From Flavobacteriales bacterium (lineage in GTDB: Bacteria > Bacteroidota > Bacteroidia > Flavobacteriales > BACL11), in the NCBI GenBank assembly GCA_002712715.1, contig PAUF01000006.1:26378-86584 (forward strand): 60,207 nucleotides of DNA. The letters are read 5' to 3'. The notes beneath the pieces are model-generated. The model worked only from the letters and a program-made list of their open reading frames with translations, was not told the origin of the DNA and did not search any database. Position 1 is the stretch's first letter; every line of letters begins with the position of its first letter. The translations under genes and the position numbers were made by a program. Shown here piece after piece: positions 9,431 to 19,173 of this stretch.

Positions 9431-10052
9431 TATTTGTTTTTTTATAATATTCTCAATAAATACATTTTCACAAGAGAATGATTTTCAAGTTTGGGAAAGT
9501 ATTAGGATTAGTAAAAAAATATATAAGAGAACTAATGTGTATTTATCTCATGGATTAAGATTCAGAGAAAATTCAACTATTCTTGATAAAAATTATTTAG
9601 ATATAAAAATTGCTCATCGAATTCGAAAAACTGATAGACGCATTATAATGGGCTATAGGATTTCTAATATTTTAGCAGGATCCTATTCTTATAACAGAAA
9701 CAGGTTTTATTTTGATTACATTCCGAATTATACTTTTAAGAGATATAAGTTTTCTTTAAGAAATAGGGTAGAATATGAGGGTAATAATAACTCTTATAAT
9801 TGGTTTTTTCGTGAAAGATGTAATATATCATATAATATTAGAAAGAATCCACTCGAACCATTTATTCAAGTTGAATATTTTTTAGATATTAAAAAGAATA
9901 TAATTGATAAATTACGGTATTCTTTTGGAATATCATATCCTATATTTAATAATGTTGATGCTTCACTTTATTATAGATTACAACAGGAAATCAATGTGAA
10001 AAATCCTAATGATCTTTATATTTTAGGAATTAAATTAAAATATAAGATTTAG
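9411..10052 (+). CDS. DUF2490 outer-membrane-like protein
   Basis: 213 residues from ATG at 9411. An upstream in-frame ATG at 9384 is rejected because only the later start gives a clean signal peptide (MRILRNSICFFIIFSINTFSQ). The mature protein has the DUF2490 pattern: DFQVWESIRISKKI, then alternating amphipathic strands with many Arg/Tyr, such as RFRENSTILDKNYLDIK and RFYFDYIPNYTF, ending in an aromatic strand. This predicts a small outer-membrane beta-barrel. The function of the family is unknown. It is the last gene of the 72-10052 set and converges with the DtxR-type gene, overlapping it by four bases. Confidence 0.75.
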   Translation: MRILRNSICFFIIFSINTFSQENDFQVWESIRISKKIYKRTNVYLSHGLRFRENSTILDKNYLDIKIAHRIRKTDRRIIMGYRISNILAGSYSYNRNRFYFDYIPNYTFKRYKFSLRNRVEYEGNNNSYNWFFRERCNISYNIRKNPLEPFIQVEYFLDIKKNIIDKLRYSFGISYPIFNNVDASLYYRLQQEINVKNPNDLYILGIKLKYKI

Positions 10053-10708
10053 TTTTCTTCTTTCTTTACTAGTATATTTCTTGCTAATTCTAGGGTAATT
10101 AGGTATTCTTTCTTGTTGATTTTGATTTCGATAGAATCATCGAATTTAAGTATATTTTTTACCTGAATAAATGATCCAATATTAAGACCAATTTTATTTA
10201 AAAACATTAGAAATTCTTTATTGTCTTGAAGTACCCCCATAACAGTCCCCTTTTCATTAATTTTGAGTTTATTTATTGCGATCGAGTTAGTTTTAGGGAA
10301 TGTCCCATGAGTATTTGGTATAGGGTCACCATGAGGGTCAAATTCTGGATAACCTAAATAGTTATCTAACAAACTAACTAGTTTTTCTGAATCTATATGT
10401 TCTAATTGTTCAGCCACTTCATGCACTTCATCCCATTTGAAATTCAATTTTTTTACAAGGAATGTCTCCCATAGTCTATGTTTTCTTACAATTGTTGTAG
10501 CAATTTTTTTGCCCTTTACAGTAAGGCTAACTCCATTATATTTTTCATAATTTAAAAGTCCCTTATCTTTCAACTTTTTTAACATGTCTGATGCTGAGGA
10601 TGCTTTAATTTTTAATTTCTTAGAAATTTCATTAGTAGTAACAACTTTATTATTTTCAGATAATAAAAAAATATTCTTTAAATAATTTTCTACAGTTTTT
10701 GATATCAT
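10049..10708 (-). CDS. DtxR/MntR-family metal-dependent transcriptional regulator
   Basis: 219 residues. Residues 1-60 form a winged helix (VENYLKNIFLLSE ... TTNEISKKLKIKASSASDMLKKL), about 63-140 the dimerisation and metal-binding domain (HRLWETFLVKKL, HEVAEQLEHIDSE, EFDPHGDPIP) and about 150-219 an FeoA/SH3-like C-terminal domain. The His/Glu/Asp pattern fits binding of Mn(II) or Fe(II), making it a repressor of metal uptake genes. No metal transporter is next to it; the closest candidate is the metal-type TonB receptor at 13564. A -7-like box TATTTTTG lies only five bases upstream of the start codon, so its use here is doubtful. Confidence 0.9.
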   Translation of the reverse strand: MISKTVENYLKNIFLLSENNKVVTTNEISKKLKIKASSASDMLKKLKDKGLLNYEKYNGVSLTVKGKKIATTIVRKHRLWETFLVKKLNFKWDEVHEVAEQLEHIDSEKLVSLLDNYLGYPEFDPHGDPIPNTHGTFPKTNSIAINKLKINEKGTVMGVLQDNKEFLMFLNKIGLNIGSFIQVKNILKFDDSIEIKINKKEYLITLELARNILVKKEEN

Positions 10709-10741
10709 TTTTCAAAAATAGTAAATATTTATTTTGTTGAT

Positions 10742-10867
10742 TCATAAACTATATAATATCAAATTAAGAATCCATAATAATATCATTAGATCTAGTATTA
10801 GCGAAATTGCAAATAATCTTGGATTATTGTGGTATAGATCTTTTACGAATTGTATAAATGATTTCAT
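10742..10867 (-). CDS. 41-residue single-pass membrane miniprotein downstream of rlmD
   Basis: A short open frame of 42 codons whose ATG directly follows the rlmD stop codon (TAAATG on the minus strand), so translation is probably coupled. The product starts MKSFIQFVKDLYHNNPRLFA, a basic amphipathic stretch, followed by one hydrophobic segment (about 20-40, ISLILDLMILLWILNLIL) ending near the C-terminus. The composition is what a genuine small membrane protein would show, not random AT-rich sequence, and the frame fills most of the gap between rlmD and the DtxR-type gene. I do not recognise a family. Function unknown. Confidence 0.65.
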   Translation of the reverse strand: MKSFIQFVKDLYHNNPRLFAISLILDLMILLWILNLILYSL

Positions 10868-12265
10868 TTATATGATGGATTCTAGTAATATAATATTTTC
10901 TACATGATGAGTTTGAGGAAACATATCTATTGGTTGTATATATCTTACTTTATAACTTTTATTTAATAATTCTATGTCTCGAGCTTGAGTTGAAGAATTA
11001 CAGCTAATATATACGATTTTATCAGCGTTAACTTTTAGTAACATTTCAATTACTTTTGGATGCATTCCATCTCTTGGTGGGTCACTAATAATAATATTTG
11101 GTCTACCATTTTCTTTTAAAAACGTTTCAGTGAGTATTTTCCTCATTTCTCCATGAAAGAAATGACAATTTTTGATCTTATTATCTTTAGTGCTTTTTTT
11201 AGCAGCATTAATCGCTTCTCTTACTGTATCAATACCAATAACTTTTTTAGCGTTTTTTGATATGAATTGGGCAATAGTACCTGTGCCTGTATATAAGTCA
11301 TAAACTATATTAGTTTTTTGTATGTCAGCAATTTCCCTAGTTTTTTCGTAAAGTATTTTGGTCTGATTTATATTAGTTTGAAAGAAAGATTTTGGACCAA
11401 TTTTAAAATTAAGATTTTCTAATGATTCTGTAATATATTTTTTGCCATAAAAACAAATAATATTTTGATCATATATAGTATTATTAGCTTTTGTATTGAT
11501 AGTATATAATAAAGAAGTAATTTGAGGGAATTTTATTTTGATAAAATTCATGATACTATCTATTCTATTACTATCATTCATTCCAAATTGAACAAGTACC
11601 ATAATATCTTTTTTTGAAGAGGTCCTAATCATCAGATTTCTGAGTAGCCCTGTTTGTTTCCTAATATTGTAGTATTCAATATTATTTTGAATAGAAAATT
11701 CATGTATACTGTTTCTAATTTCATTTGAAGGCTCCTTTTGTAAATGACAATGATTAATATGTAACACTTTATCGAACATTGAAGGAATATGAAGTCCACA
11801 TCCTCTTCTTTCTAAGAAATCTTTTTTGGAATCAATTTCTTCTTGTGTGAGCCATCGATTTTGTGTGTAAGAAAATTCCATTTTATTTCTATAGTAAAAT
11901 TTATCTTTACTCTCAATTATTTTTTGCACCTTAAAATCTTCAAGTTTTCCAATTCTTTTTAGATTTTCAAATACTTCCTTCTCTTTGAATTTTAATTGAG
12001 AAGGGTATTTTATATTTTGCCATTTGCATCCACCGCATACTCCAAAATGTTCACACTTAGGTACACACTTGTGTATAGAATGTTTGTGAAGTTTAGTGAT
12101 GATTCCCTCAAAATATTTTTTTCGTCTTTTGAAAATTTTAATATCACATATATCACCTGGAACTCCTCCTCTTATAAATATTGTTAGGCTATTATGCTTA
12201 GCAATACTCATGCCTTTTTTTGCTACATCAATGATTTCAACTTTTTCAATAATCTTATTTTTCAT
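10868..12265 (-). CDS. rlmD: 23S rRNA (uracil-5-)-methyltransferase RlmD/RumA type
   Basis: 465 residues, normal for the family. An N-terminal TRAM-like domain (about 1-60) precedes the iron-sulfur cysteine cluster CEHFGVCGGCKWQ (C-x5-C-x2-C) with a later Cys in NHCHLQ. The SAM-binding fold begins at VYDLYTGTGTIAQFI, continues through IISDPPRDGMHPKV, and the catalytic cysteine lies in VYISCNSSTQARD. The enzyme makes m5U in 23S rRNA (U1939 in E. coli); Bacteroidota members may use a different uridine, so the exact site is not certain. Transcribed divergently from rocD, with a candidate -7 box at 12283-12290. Confidence 0.92.
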   Translation of the reverse strand: MKNKIIEKVEIIDVAKKGMSIAKHNSLTIFIRGGVPGDICDIKIFKRRKKYFEGIITKLHKHSIHKCVPKCEHFGVCGGCKWQNIKYPSQLKFKEKEVFENLKRIGKLEDFKVQKIIESKDKFYYRNKMEFSYTQNRWLTQEEIDSKKDFLERRGCGLHIPSMFDKVLHINHCHLQKEPSNEIRNSIHEFSIQNNIEYYNIRKQTGLLRNLMIRTSSKKDIMVLVQFGMNDSNRIDSIMNFIKIKFPQITSLLYTINTKANNTIYDQNIICFYGKKYITESLENLNFKIGPKSFFQTNINQTKILYEKTREIADIQKTNIVYDLYTGTGTIAQFISKNAKKVIGIDTVREAINAAKKSTKDNKIKNCHFFHGEMRKILTETFLKENGRPNIIISDPPRDGMHPKVIEMLLKVNADKIVYISCNSSTQARDIELLNKSYKVRYIQPIDMFPQTHHVENIILLESII

Positions 12266-12282
12266 AATTTTATATACATATA

Positions 12283-12290
12283 CAAAATTA
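12283..12290 (-). promoter_or_regulatory. Candidate promoter -7 box for rlmD
   Basis: On the minus strand the bases read TAATTTTG, a full match to the Bacteroidota -7 consensus TAnnTTTG, 18 bases before the rlmD start. No convincing TTG -33 element is seen at the expected distance. Confidence 0.4.
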
Positions 12291-12311
12291 GATATTTATT
12301 GTTTAATAACA

Positions 12312-12319
12312 TATCTTTG
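12312..12319 (+). promoter_or_regulatory. Candidate promoter -7 box for rocD
   Basis: TATCTTTG matches TAnnTTTG and is followed by C, as often in flavobacterial promoters. It lies 40 bases before the rocD start, giving a leader of roughly 30 bases. The -33 element is unclear. Confidence 0.45.
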
Positions 12320-12358
12320 CATAATATCTAAAAATTTATTATTTTACAATCAAATTTT

Positions 12359-13576
12359 ATGGAAAATTCAAATAAATATATTGATTTAGAGAACAAATAT
12401 GGAGCACATAATTATCATCCTCTTCCAGTTGTTCTTAATAAAGGTAAAGGTGTTTTTTTATGGGATGTTGAAGGTAAAAAATATTATGATTTTCTTTCAT
12501 CATATTCAGCTGTAAACCAAGGCCATTGTCACCCAAAGATAATAAGTGCATTAAATCATCAGTCTAGTAAGTTGACTCTAACTTCTAGAGCTTTTTATAA
12601 TGATACTTTAGGCGAGTATGAGAAGTTTATTACTAGTTATTTTGGTTATGATAAAGTCTTACCTATGAATACAGGTGCTGAGGCTGTTGAGACAGCTATA
12701 AAAATTTGTAGAAAATGGAGTTATCAGAAGAAAAAATTAAAAGAAGGATCTGCAAAAATCATTGTATGTGATGGTAATTTTCACGGTAGAACAACAACTA
12801 TTATTTCATTTAGTAATGATCCAGACTCAAGAAATGAATTTGGTCCTTATTCTCCAGGATTTATAAATATTCCATATAACGACATAGATGCATTATCAGA
12901 AGTTTTGAAACGAGATGATATTGCAGGTTTTTTAATTGAACCAATACAAGGTGAAGCTGGTGTTGTTGTTCCGGAGGAAGGATATTTGAGGCAAGCATAT
13001 GACATGTGTAAAGATTCAAATGTTTTATTTATTGCTGATGAAATACAAACTGGTATTGCTAGAACTGGAAAAATGTTAGCAGTGGATCATGAAAATGTTA
13101 GGCCAGATATTGTTATTCTTGGGAAAGCTATTTCAGGTGGAGTAATCCCTGTATCCGCAGTTTTGGCAGATGATGAAATTATGATGTGTATTAGACCAGG
13201 AGAACATGGTTCTACTTTTGGAGGAAATCCGTTAGCTAATATAGTTGCTCAGACTGCTCTCCAAGTAGTGAAAGATGAATCATTATGTGAAAACGCTTAT
13301 AATTTAGGCGTTAAGCTTCGAAAAAGACTTAAACTGATAAAATCTGATATGATTGAGATTGTTAGAGGAAAAGGACTTCTAAATGCTATTTCAATTAAAC
13401 CTAAGAATAATAAAACAGCTTGGGATGTTTGTCTAAAACTTCGTGACAATGGGTTATTAGCAAAGCCTACTCATAAAACTATTATTCGTTTTGCACCTCC
13501 ATTAGTAATTAACAATGATCAGCTAGAGGATTGTTGTGATATAATTGAAAATTCGATTATTGAATGCGATACATAA
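12359..13576 (+). CDS. rocD: Ornithine--oxo-acid aminotransferase
   Basis: 405 residues, standard size for a class III PLP aminotransferase. The start [22 protein letters not shown] is typical of ornithine aminotransferase. Seen motifs: [15 protein letters not shown] (cofactor phosphate site), [43 protein letters not shown] with the PLP-contacting Asp, and [18 protein letters not shown] with the Schiff-base lysine. It converts ornithine and 2-oxoglutarate to glutamate semialdehyde and glutamate, linking arginine breakdown to proline and glutamate. It overlaps the downstream TonB-receptor gene by 13 bases, so both are probably on one message. Confidence 0.92.
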   Translation: MENSNKYIDLENKYGAHNYHPLPVVLNKGKGVFLWDVEGKKYYDFLSSYSAVNQGHCHPKIISALNHQSSKLTLTSRAFYNDTLGEYEKFITSYFGYDKVLPMNTGAEAVETAIKICRKWSYQKKKLKEGSAKIIVCDGNFHGRTTTIISFSNDPDSRNEFGPYSPGFINIPYNDIDALSEVLKRDDIAGFLIEPIQGEAGVVVPEEGYLRQAYDMCKDSNVLFIADEIQTGIARTGKMLAVDHENVRPDIVILGKAISGGVIPVSAVLADDEIMMCIRPGEHGSTFGGNPLANIVAQTALQVVKDESLCENAYNLGVKLRKRLKLIKSDMIEIVRGKGLLNAISIKPKNNKTAWDVCLKLRDNGLLAKPTHKTIIRFAPPLVINNDQLEDCCDIIENSIIECDT

Positions 13577-15777
13577 TTATTATTCTTTTAGTCTTTATAA
13601 GCTTAAATATTTTTTCTCAAAAAATAGATGGAAAAGTTTATAGTTTTTTTGATTCAGATAAAGAATATTTAGAAGGAGCAAACATCTCTATTAAAGATTC
13701 TCCTTATGGTACAACTTCAAACAAGAATGGAGATTATAGTCTATCGTTTAATTTAGATTTTCCTGTAACTATAATTGTTTCTTTTGTTGGATATGAAAGT
13801 TTTGAAAAAACTATAGCTAATTCAGGAACTTATAATTTTGAATTACTTCCATCTCTTAATATTGATCAGGTTAATGTGAAAGGTAATTCCTTTACTACTA
13901 ATGTGAATCTTTTTGAGCCATTGAATATCCAAACCCTAACTTCTGGAGAATTAGAAAAGGCTGCCTGTTGTAATCTTTCAGAATGTTTTGAAACCAATTC
14001 TTCTGTCGATGTTTCTTATTCTGATGCTATCACTGGAATTAAAACAATTAGTTTATTAGGTCTAAATGGGATATATACACAAATTACAAAAGAAAATATT
14101 CCATTTGTTAGAGGTTTATCTTATGGATATGGCATTAAATATATTCCTGGATCTTGGATTGAATCAATCAATATTATTAAAGGGTCAGGTTCAGTTGTTC
14201 AAGGTTTTGAATCACTAACAGGTCAAATTGATGTTATTTGTTATAAACCATCTTCATCACCAAGATTATTATTCAATACTTATGTTAATAAAGATGGTAA
14301 AATAGAGAATAACTTAATATATTCACTAAAAGAGAACAAATGGAAAAAAAGTATACTTGCTCATATTTCTATTTTCAATCAAGAAATTGACAAGCATGGA
14401 GTTTATCATAAGTCACATCATCATGAAGGGGATGGATTTCTCGATATGCCAATTCATAGTGATATAAATTTAATGAATAGGTGGGAGTATGATACTGATA
14501 AATATTTTCTATCATTTGATTTACATGGAATTTATGAAGATATTGATGGTGGTCAAAGTTCAAATATCTTAGATATTGAAAGATATATTGTAGATATAGA
14601 TAATAAAATTATTGAATTAAATTCTAAAATTGGATTGAAACAACCTAATATAATAAATAAAAATATCGGTATTATTTCTTCGATTAGATTACATGACCAG
14701 CAAGTATATATTGGCAATAAAACTTATAATTCTATTCAAGAAAGTATTTATTTCAATTTTATCAGACAGAGTTTCTTGTTAAATGAAAGCAATACTTTTA
14801 AATACGGTTTGAGTTTCAACCTTGACAAGTATACTGAAAGTTTTTTTGGTCCTAGAATAAGTACTCCCTATAATGATTCCTTAATATTTTATAGAAACTT
14901 AGGGATTTATAGTGAATATTCATATAACACTAATTCTCTATATAGTATAATTGCTGGTTTAAGATTTGATTATTATGATTTTTCCAATTTTTACTTACTG
15001 CCAAGATTGAATGTAAAGTATAATCCATCCGATCAATCCGTAATTAAAATTTCTATGGGCAGATCATTTAGGAATTCAAAAATTATTTCTGAAAATCTTA
15101 ATTATTTAATGTCAAATAGAGAAGTAGTTTTTAACGAAAATTTAAGAAATGAAGTGGCATGGAATTATGGATTGAATTATTCTCAATGTTTTTATTTTTT
15201 TGATAGAGAGGGAAAATTTTTATTAGACGTTTATCGAACTACTTTTGAGAATAAAATCATTGTTGACATAGAACAAGAAAGCATTTTAGAGTTTTATAAT
15301 TTAGATGGGATTGCTTATGCGAATACTATTCAATTAGAATTTTTGTATGAAATATTAGATGGTTTTCATATTAAGTCTTCGTATAAAATTAATGATTCTT
15401 ATTTCACAGTAGATGGCTCAAAGAGAACTGTCCCTCTGACTCCAAAGGATAAAGCGATGTTTAATATTTCATATGAATTTAAAGAAAAAGTGTTAGTGGA
15501 CGCCACTATGAATTATACAGGATCATCAAGAATTCCAAAGCATTCATTACTTGATTTAGAATCTTCTAATTCTTATTACATTATAAATTCACAAATTACT
15601 AAGAAATTTGGCAATCTTGATTTGTATATTGGTGTTGAGAATTTATTAGATTATGTTCAAACATCACCAATTTTGGATTACACATCACCAGACTCAGATC
15701 TTTTTGATGCTTCTTTAATTTATGCGCCAACAATGGGGAGAAATATTTATTTTGGTATAAGGTGGTCCTTATATTAG
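13564..15777 (+). CDS. TonB-dependent outer-membrane receptor, heavy-metal type
   Basis: 737 residues. Signal peptide (1-18, ...NIFSQ), a carboxypeptidase-regulatory-like domain (about 19-95), a TonB plug (about 110-225) and a 22-strand-type barrel ending in an aromatic residue region ([10 protein letters not shown]). The plug has the signature [19 protein letters not shown] and [23 protein letters not shown], which marks the receptor group found in Bacteroidota next to heavy-metal-associated (copper) proteins. A His-rich loop ([14 protein letters not shown], around residue 279-292) fits metal handling. The transported ligand is not proven. The start codon lies inside the end of rocD. Confidence 0.85.
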   Translation: MRYIIIILLVFISLNIFSQKIDGKVYSFFDSDKEYLEGANISIKDSPYGTTSNKNGDYSLSFNLDFPVTIIVSFVGYESFEKTIANSGTYNFELLPSLNIDQVNVKGNSFTTNVNLFEPLNIQTLTSGELEKAACCNLSECFETNSSVDVSYSDAITGIKTISLLGLNGIYTQITKENIPFVRGLSYGYGIKYIPGSWIESINIIKGSGSVVQGFESLTGQIDVICYKPSSSPRLLFNTYVNKDGKIENNLIYSLKENKWKKSILAHISIFNQEIDKHGVYHKSHHHEGDGFLDMPIHSDINLMNRWEYDTDKYFLSFDLHGIYEDIDGGQSSNILDIERYIVDIDNKIIELNSKIGLKQPNIINKNIGIISSIRLHDQQVYIGNKTYNSIQESIYFNFIRQSFLLNESNTFKYGLSFNLDKYTESFFGPRISTPYNDSLIFYRNLGIYSEYSYNTNSLYSIIAGLRFDYYDFSNFYLLPRLNVKYNPSDQSVIKISMGRSFRNSKIISENLNYLMSNREVVFNENLRNEVAWNYGLNYSQCFYFFDREGKFLLDVYRTTFENKIIVDIEQESILEFYNLDGIAYANTIQLEFLYEILDGFHIKSSYKINDSYFTVDGSKRTVPLTPKDKAMFNISYEFKEKVLVDATMNYTGSSRIPKHSLLDLESSNSYYIINSQITKKFGNLDLYIGVENLLDYVQTSPILDYTSPDSDLFDASLIYAPTMGRNIYFGIRWSLY

Positions 15778-15781
15778 TTTT

Positions 15782-18781
15782 TTAAGATAATAGTTTATTT
15801 AATATTTGACTTGCTGAATTAGCTATATTAGATCCTGGACCAAATATATATTCTACTCCAATTTCTTTTAAAAAACCATAATCTTTTTTAGGTATTACTC
15901 CTCCAAGAATTATCATAATATTGCTTTTTCCAAGTTCTTTCATTAGTTCTGGTATTAAGGCGTTATGTCCTGCTGCCAAGCTAGATATTCCTAATATATG
16001 AACATCATTTTCTAATGCTTGTTTAGCAACCTCTTTAGGAGTTTGAAAAAGTGGTGCTATATCAACATCAAATCCAAGGTCAGCAAATGATGAGGCAATT
16101 ACTCTTGCACCTCTGTCATGTCCATCTTGTCCCATTTTAGCAATCATTATTCTTGGTCTTCTACCAAACTTATCAGCAAAATTGTTTGATAGTTCTAAAA
16201 CTGTTTTATATTGTTTATTTTGTTTAGTTTCCATTTTGTAAATTCCTGTAATTGTTTTATGACTTGGATAGTATCTTCCATATTTTTTTTCAAGAGCATA
16301 TGATATCTCACCTAGTGTGGCTCTTTCTTTTGCTGCGTTAATAGCCAATTTGAGTAGGTTTGTATTTTTATTTTCGCATGCTGATTCTAATTTTTCAAGG
16401 CATTTTTTTACTTTATTTTCATTTCTGTTATGTTTGATTTTTTGTATTTTCTTAATTTGAGATTCCCTAACTTTTTGATTATTTATCTGTAATGTTTCTA
16501 TCTCTTTTTCTTCTTGAATAATATGATCATTGACTCCAACAATTATATCTTTTTTAGTATCAATTCTTGCTTGTTTTCTTGCAGAAGCTATTTCTATTTT
16601 TAATTTGGGAATACCTTTGTCAATAGCCTTGGCCATACCTCCATTTTTTTCAATTTCTTTAATATGTTCCCATGCTTTCGATGCTAGTTCATGAGTTAGT
16701 TTTTCTATATAAAATGATCCTCCCCAAGGATCTACTGTTTCACATATGCCAATTTCTTTTTGGAGATAAATCTGTGTATCTCGTGCTATTTTTGCTGAGC
16801 CTTTACTTGGGAGAGCTATCGCTTCATCCAATGCATTTGTGTGCAAGCTCTGTGTTCCTCCCATTACTGCAGCTAATCCTTCTATACAAGTTCTAGTAAC
16901 ATTATTATACGGGTCTTGTTCTGTAAGACTCCAACCACTTGTTTGACAATGTGTTCTAAGAGCCATAGACTTTTCATTTTTTGGATTAAATTTCTTTATG
17001 ATTTTTGCCCATAGCAATCTTGCAGCTCTTAGTTTCGCAATTTCCATAAAGAAATTCATTCCTATTCCAAAGAAAAATGAAATTCTTGGTGCAAAATCAT
17101 CTATTTTAAGACCAGCAGATATCCCAGTTTTAACATATTCAAGTCCGTCTGCTAGGGTATATGCTAATTCTAAATCAGCTGTAGCCCCAGCTTCTTGCAT
17201 ATGATAGCCAGATACAGATATGCAATTATATTTTGGCATTTCTTTAGAAGTATATTTAATAATGTCAGAAATTATTCTCATTGATTCTTTTGGTGGGTAA
17301 ATAAAAGTGTTTCTTACCATAAATTCTTTTAAGATATCGTTTTGAATAGTTCCAGATAAACTCCGTTTATCTACTCCTTCTTCTTCTGCAGTTGCTATAT
17401 AAAATGCAAGAATTGGTAAAACAGCTCCATTCATAGTCATTGATACAGACATTTGATTTAGTGGAATATCTTTAAATAAAATTTTCATATCTTCTATTGA
17501 ATCAATTGCAACACCCGCCATCCCTACATCCCCACTTACTCTTTCATGGTCTGAATCATATCCTCTATGTGTTGCTAAGTCAAATGCAACAGATAGGCCT
17601 TTTTGGCCTTGATTTAAGTTGTCTTTATAAAATTTATTAGACTCCTCGGCAGTTGAAAATCCAGAGTATTGTCTAATAGTCCAAGGTCTTGTAGTGTACA
17701 TAGTTGAATATGGACCTCTTAAAAAAGGAGGTTTCCCAGCAATGAAATTCAGATGGCGTAAATCTTTTAAATCTGTACTTGTGTAGTAGTTATGCAATTT
17801 TATACCTTCTGCAGAATTCCATGATTTTTTATTGATTTTGAAATCGTTTTTGATATTTAGTATTTTATACTTTGAAAGTATGTTTTGAATTAAATCATTC
17901 ATGTAATATGATCCAAGAGTTGGATCTTTTACATTTCCAATGTATGATTCTTTTTCAAGTATAATTTGTTGATTTCTTGCTATTCTTAGAGTGAATGCAT
18001 TATGTGTTTCCGTATAACTATGGTTTATTATTCTATTAGAACCTCCAAATATAGCTGACATTAATTGAGTAGTGTAACCTATAAGATTATTTGTCTGTTC
18101 TTTTTGTTTATGGTCTTGTCGAGATGTTTCACAAAGTATATCCGCATCATATCCTGTTTTTTCTTTCCATATTATTCTAAAGGCTTTTAATTTAGCAATT
18201 TCTAAGAAAAAATGTTGCTTCATAGTGAAATGGAATACCACATTATTGTTTAACTTAATTCCTTCTGTTAATGCGTAGTCTAATTCTTCTAGTAGATTTG
18301 ATTTTTTAATTTTAATTATTTTTTTGGAATTATAAATTTGATCTTTATCAAAAATAATTTTACCATGATCTATTTTTTTATTTATTATGTATTCTTTCCA
18401 TTCATTTATAAATTTATTTTTGTATTTACAGAAAATAATATTTGTATTTGTTAGTGATATATTTTCTAAAAGTTTTGGTAATGTTGTAGGTGATGAGAAG
18501 CATATTCCTTTAACATTATTTTTGATTGCTTGCAATGCGTGTGAATTTGCTAAGATAGGATTGTCATTTGTCTCAATATATTGGTAAGCAATATTTTCTT
18601 TAGGAAATTGGGATAAAAATTTATCTTGATTACAGTCATTTAAATGTATAGGCGCTGAATTTATGCCTTGATTTTGGTGAAATAAAGATAAATATTCAGT
18701 TTCTCTTTTTAGATCATGTTCTATGTTCTGAATCCATTCTTTTAGACTATATTCTTTGAATTCGGCAAATAATTTTCCCAT
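15782..18781 (-). CDS. Methylmalonyl-CoA mutase, small and large subunits fused in one chain
   Basis: 999 residues without interruption. Residues about 1-330 resemble a shortened beta (small) subunit: [41 protein letters not shown] and [14 protein letters not shown], without its own B12 domain. Residues about 333-999 are a complete catalytic subunit: [16 protein letters not shown] with Tyr362, Arg490 ([10 protein letters not shown]), His527 ([12 protein letters not shown]), and a B12-binding domain (about 872-999) with DGHDRG, His888 being the expected cobalt ligand. It interconverts methylmalonyl-CoA and succinyl-CoA. In other flavobacteria I know, the two subunits are separate adjacent genes next to a septum-initiator gene, as the latter is here. 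Confidence 0.93.
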   Translation of the reverse strand: MGKLFAEFKEYSLKEWIQNIEHDLKRETEYLSLFHQNQGINSAPIHLNDCNQDKFLSQFPKENIAYQYIETNDNPILANSHALQAIKNNVKGICFSSPTTLPKLLENISLTNTNIIFCKYKNKFINEWKEYIINKKIDHGKIIFDKDQIYNSKKIIKIKKSNLLEELDYALTEGIKLNNNVVFHFTMKQHFFLEIAKLKAFRIIWKEKTGYDADILCETSRQDHKQKEQTNNLIGYTTQLMSAIFGGSNRIINHSYTETHNAFTLRIARNQQIILEKESYIGNVKDPTLGSYYMNDLIQNILSKYKILNIKNDFKINKKSWNSAEGIKLHNYYTSTDLKDLRHLNFIAGKPPFLRGPYSTMYTTRPWTIRQYSGFSTAEESNKFYKDNLNQGQKGLSVAFDLATHRGYDSDHERVSGDVGMAGVAIDSIEDMKILFKDIPLNQMSVSMTMNGAVLPILAFYIATAEEEGVDKRSLSGTIQNDILKEFMVRNTFIYPPKESMRIISDIIKYTSKEMPKYNCISVSGYHMQEAGATADLELAYTLADGLEYVKTGISAGLKIDDFAPRISFFFGIGMNFFMEIAKLRAARLLWAKIIKKFNPKNEKSMALRTHCQTSGWSLTEQDPYNNVTRTCIEGLAAVMGGTQSLHTNALDEAIALPSKGSAKIARDTQIYLQKEIGICETVDPWGGSFYIEKLTHELASKAWEHIKEIEKNGGMAKAIDKGIPKLKIEIASARKQARIDTKKDIIVGVNDHIIQEEKEIETLQINNQKVRESQIKKIQKIKHNRNENKVKKCLEKLESACENKNTNLLKLAINAAKERATLGEISYALEKKYGRYYPSHKTITGIYKMETKQNKQYKTVLELSNNFADKFGRRPRIMIAKMGQDGHDRGARVIASSFADLGFDVDIAPLFQTPKEVAKQALENDVHILGISSLAAGHNALIPELMKELGKSNIMIILGGVIPKKDYGFLKEIGVEYIFGPGSNIANSASQILNKLLS

Positions 18782-18782
18782 C

Positions 18783-19085
18783 TTATTCTAAAATAATAAT
18801 ATGTTCATTAGGTTTTTTCATTAGGAACTCCTCTCTAGCGTGTTTTTCTTTGAAATAATCTAGTTTTTCCAAATTTTCAATTTTTTCTTTTTTTTCAGAA
18901 TTTGCTTTTTCTTGTTCTTCTATTGTCTCAATATTTTCATTATATTTATAATAACTATTCTTTAAGCTTCCCAGATTAAATTCTTCAAAAAATGTCACCC
19001 ATATTAAAAATATTATAGTTACTATAAAATATTTATTTTTGACTAGTTTTGAACTATATTTTAAATATTCTTTGATTTTTTTCAT
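18783..19085 (-). CDS. DivIC/FtsB-like septum formation initiator protein
   Basis: 100 residues from ATG at 19085; an in-frame TTG six bases upstream is rejected because it falls in a TATATTTG box. A basic cytoplasmic tail, one membrane segment (about 22-38, [15 protein letters not shown]), a coiled coil (about 45-80, rich in Glu/Lys) and the short C-terminal motif [23 protein letters not shown] are typical of the family. FtsB/DivIC proteins join FtsL and FtsQ in the cell-division complex. It sits one base upstream of the mutase gene, an arrangement that recurs in flavobacteria. Confidence 0.85.
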   Translation of the reverse strand: MKKIKEYLKYSSKLVKNKYFIVTIIFLIWVTFFEEFNLGSLKNSYYKYNENIETIEEQEKANSEKKEKIENLEKLDYFKEKHAREEFLMKKPNEHIIILE

Positions 19086-19173
19086 ACGCAAATATATATG
19101 TTTTTCGTTTTTTTGTTAACAAGTCTAAATTCTATTTTTATTTTAAATAATAAATACTAATTAAATTTACAGC

